Assembly (NCBI GenBank): GCA_001940845.1
Contig: MSGV01000001.1
Span: 206,658-270,657, forward strand
DNA: 64,000 nucleotides
Direction of reading: 5' to 3'
From: Christensenellaceae bacterium Phil7
GTDB lineage: Bacteria; Bacillota; Clostridia; Christensenellales; CAG-138
Shown here: positions 63,932-64,000 of the stretch, piece by piece
Numbering within the stretch: position 1 is the stretch's first letter
Layout of the letters: every line of letters begins with the position of its first letter
Program-made: the position numbers and the translations under genes
The notes under the pieces: generated by a model
The model's database searches: none
What the model was told of the DNA's origin: nothing
The model's input: the letters and a program-made list of their open reading frames with translations, nothing else

Positions 63932-64000
63932 CCTATTAGCCTGATGCATGATCAGACTATTCTTTTGGATTGGTTATTATTCCTTAGTCCTCTTTCTTCC

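Noticed and set aside
1..64000. CRISPR arrays, rRNA genes and further tRNAs
   Set aside because: No regularly spaced direct repeats, no rRNA-like sequence and no tRNA cloverleaf other than the two described were seen on reading.

Overview
The window is 64 kb of chromosome from a low-to-mid GC Gram-positive bacterium, most likely an anaerobic member of the Clostridia. The evidence is type III glutamine synthetase, RNase Y, FtsK/SpoIIIE-type translocase, a split glycine decarboxylase (gcvPA/gcvPB), AddB, a Noc/ParB-like protein, a type I dockerin, many lipobox signal peptides, AGGAGG ribosome sites and TTGACA/TATAAT promoters. I cannot name a genus.

Layout. 1-4.1 kb: leucine-rich-repeat lipoprotein and glutamine synthetase. 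4.2-7.44 kb: small accessory island on the + strand (Xre/ImmA pair with its own operators, a frameshifted DUF4417 gene, a translationally coupled toxin-like/immunity-like trio, and a 5' remnant of an IS1182-like transposase that runs into the end of rny). 7.4-14.9 kb: housekeeping block ftsK-rimO-pgsA-cinA(C-terminal half only)-rny, with recA absent from its usual place. 15.2-18.3 kb: LemA-like protein with two membrane proteins. 18.5-24.5 kb: Xre regulator, ung, YitT-like protein, uracil permease behind a PyrR-type attenuator, a C39-like lipoprotein behind a long structured leader, and pyridoxal kinase. 24.6-29 kb: oligopeptide-binding lipoprotein and an autoregulated marR-MATE operon.

29.2-40.7 kb is the most interesting part. 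A cobalamin riboswitch heads six closely spaced genes on the - strand: a secreted DUF4430 (transcobalamin beta-domain-like) protein, a lipoprotein with an alpha/alpha-toroid (transcobalamin alpha-domain-like), a MoxR ATPase, a DUF58 protein, a membrane transglutaminase-like protein, and a 1,210-residue secreted PQQ-propeller/dockerin protein. I read this as a candidate B12-controlled surface corrinoid-capture and assembly system.

40.9-43.4 kb: pnuC behind a short leader with mutually exclusive hairpins, a Noc-like gene and a HIT protein. 43.6-47.3 kb: bacteriocin-type locus (divergent Xre regulator, double-glycine peptide, C39-type ABC exporter). 47.3-52.2 kb: elongator/Ile-type CAU tRNA and initiator tRNA-fMet, then gcvT-gcvH-gcvPA-gcvPB behind a structured leader that is not the classical glycine riboswitch. 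52.3-63.7 kb: family 3 glycoside hydrolase lipoprotein, addB, an SPFH/zinc-ribbon/TPM cluster resembling B. subtilis ydjI-ydjG-ydjH but without pspA, an EamA transporter and ftsH.

All family assignments rest on reading the translated sequences for motifs; no database search was possible.
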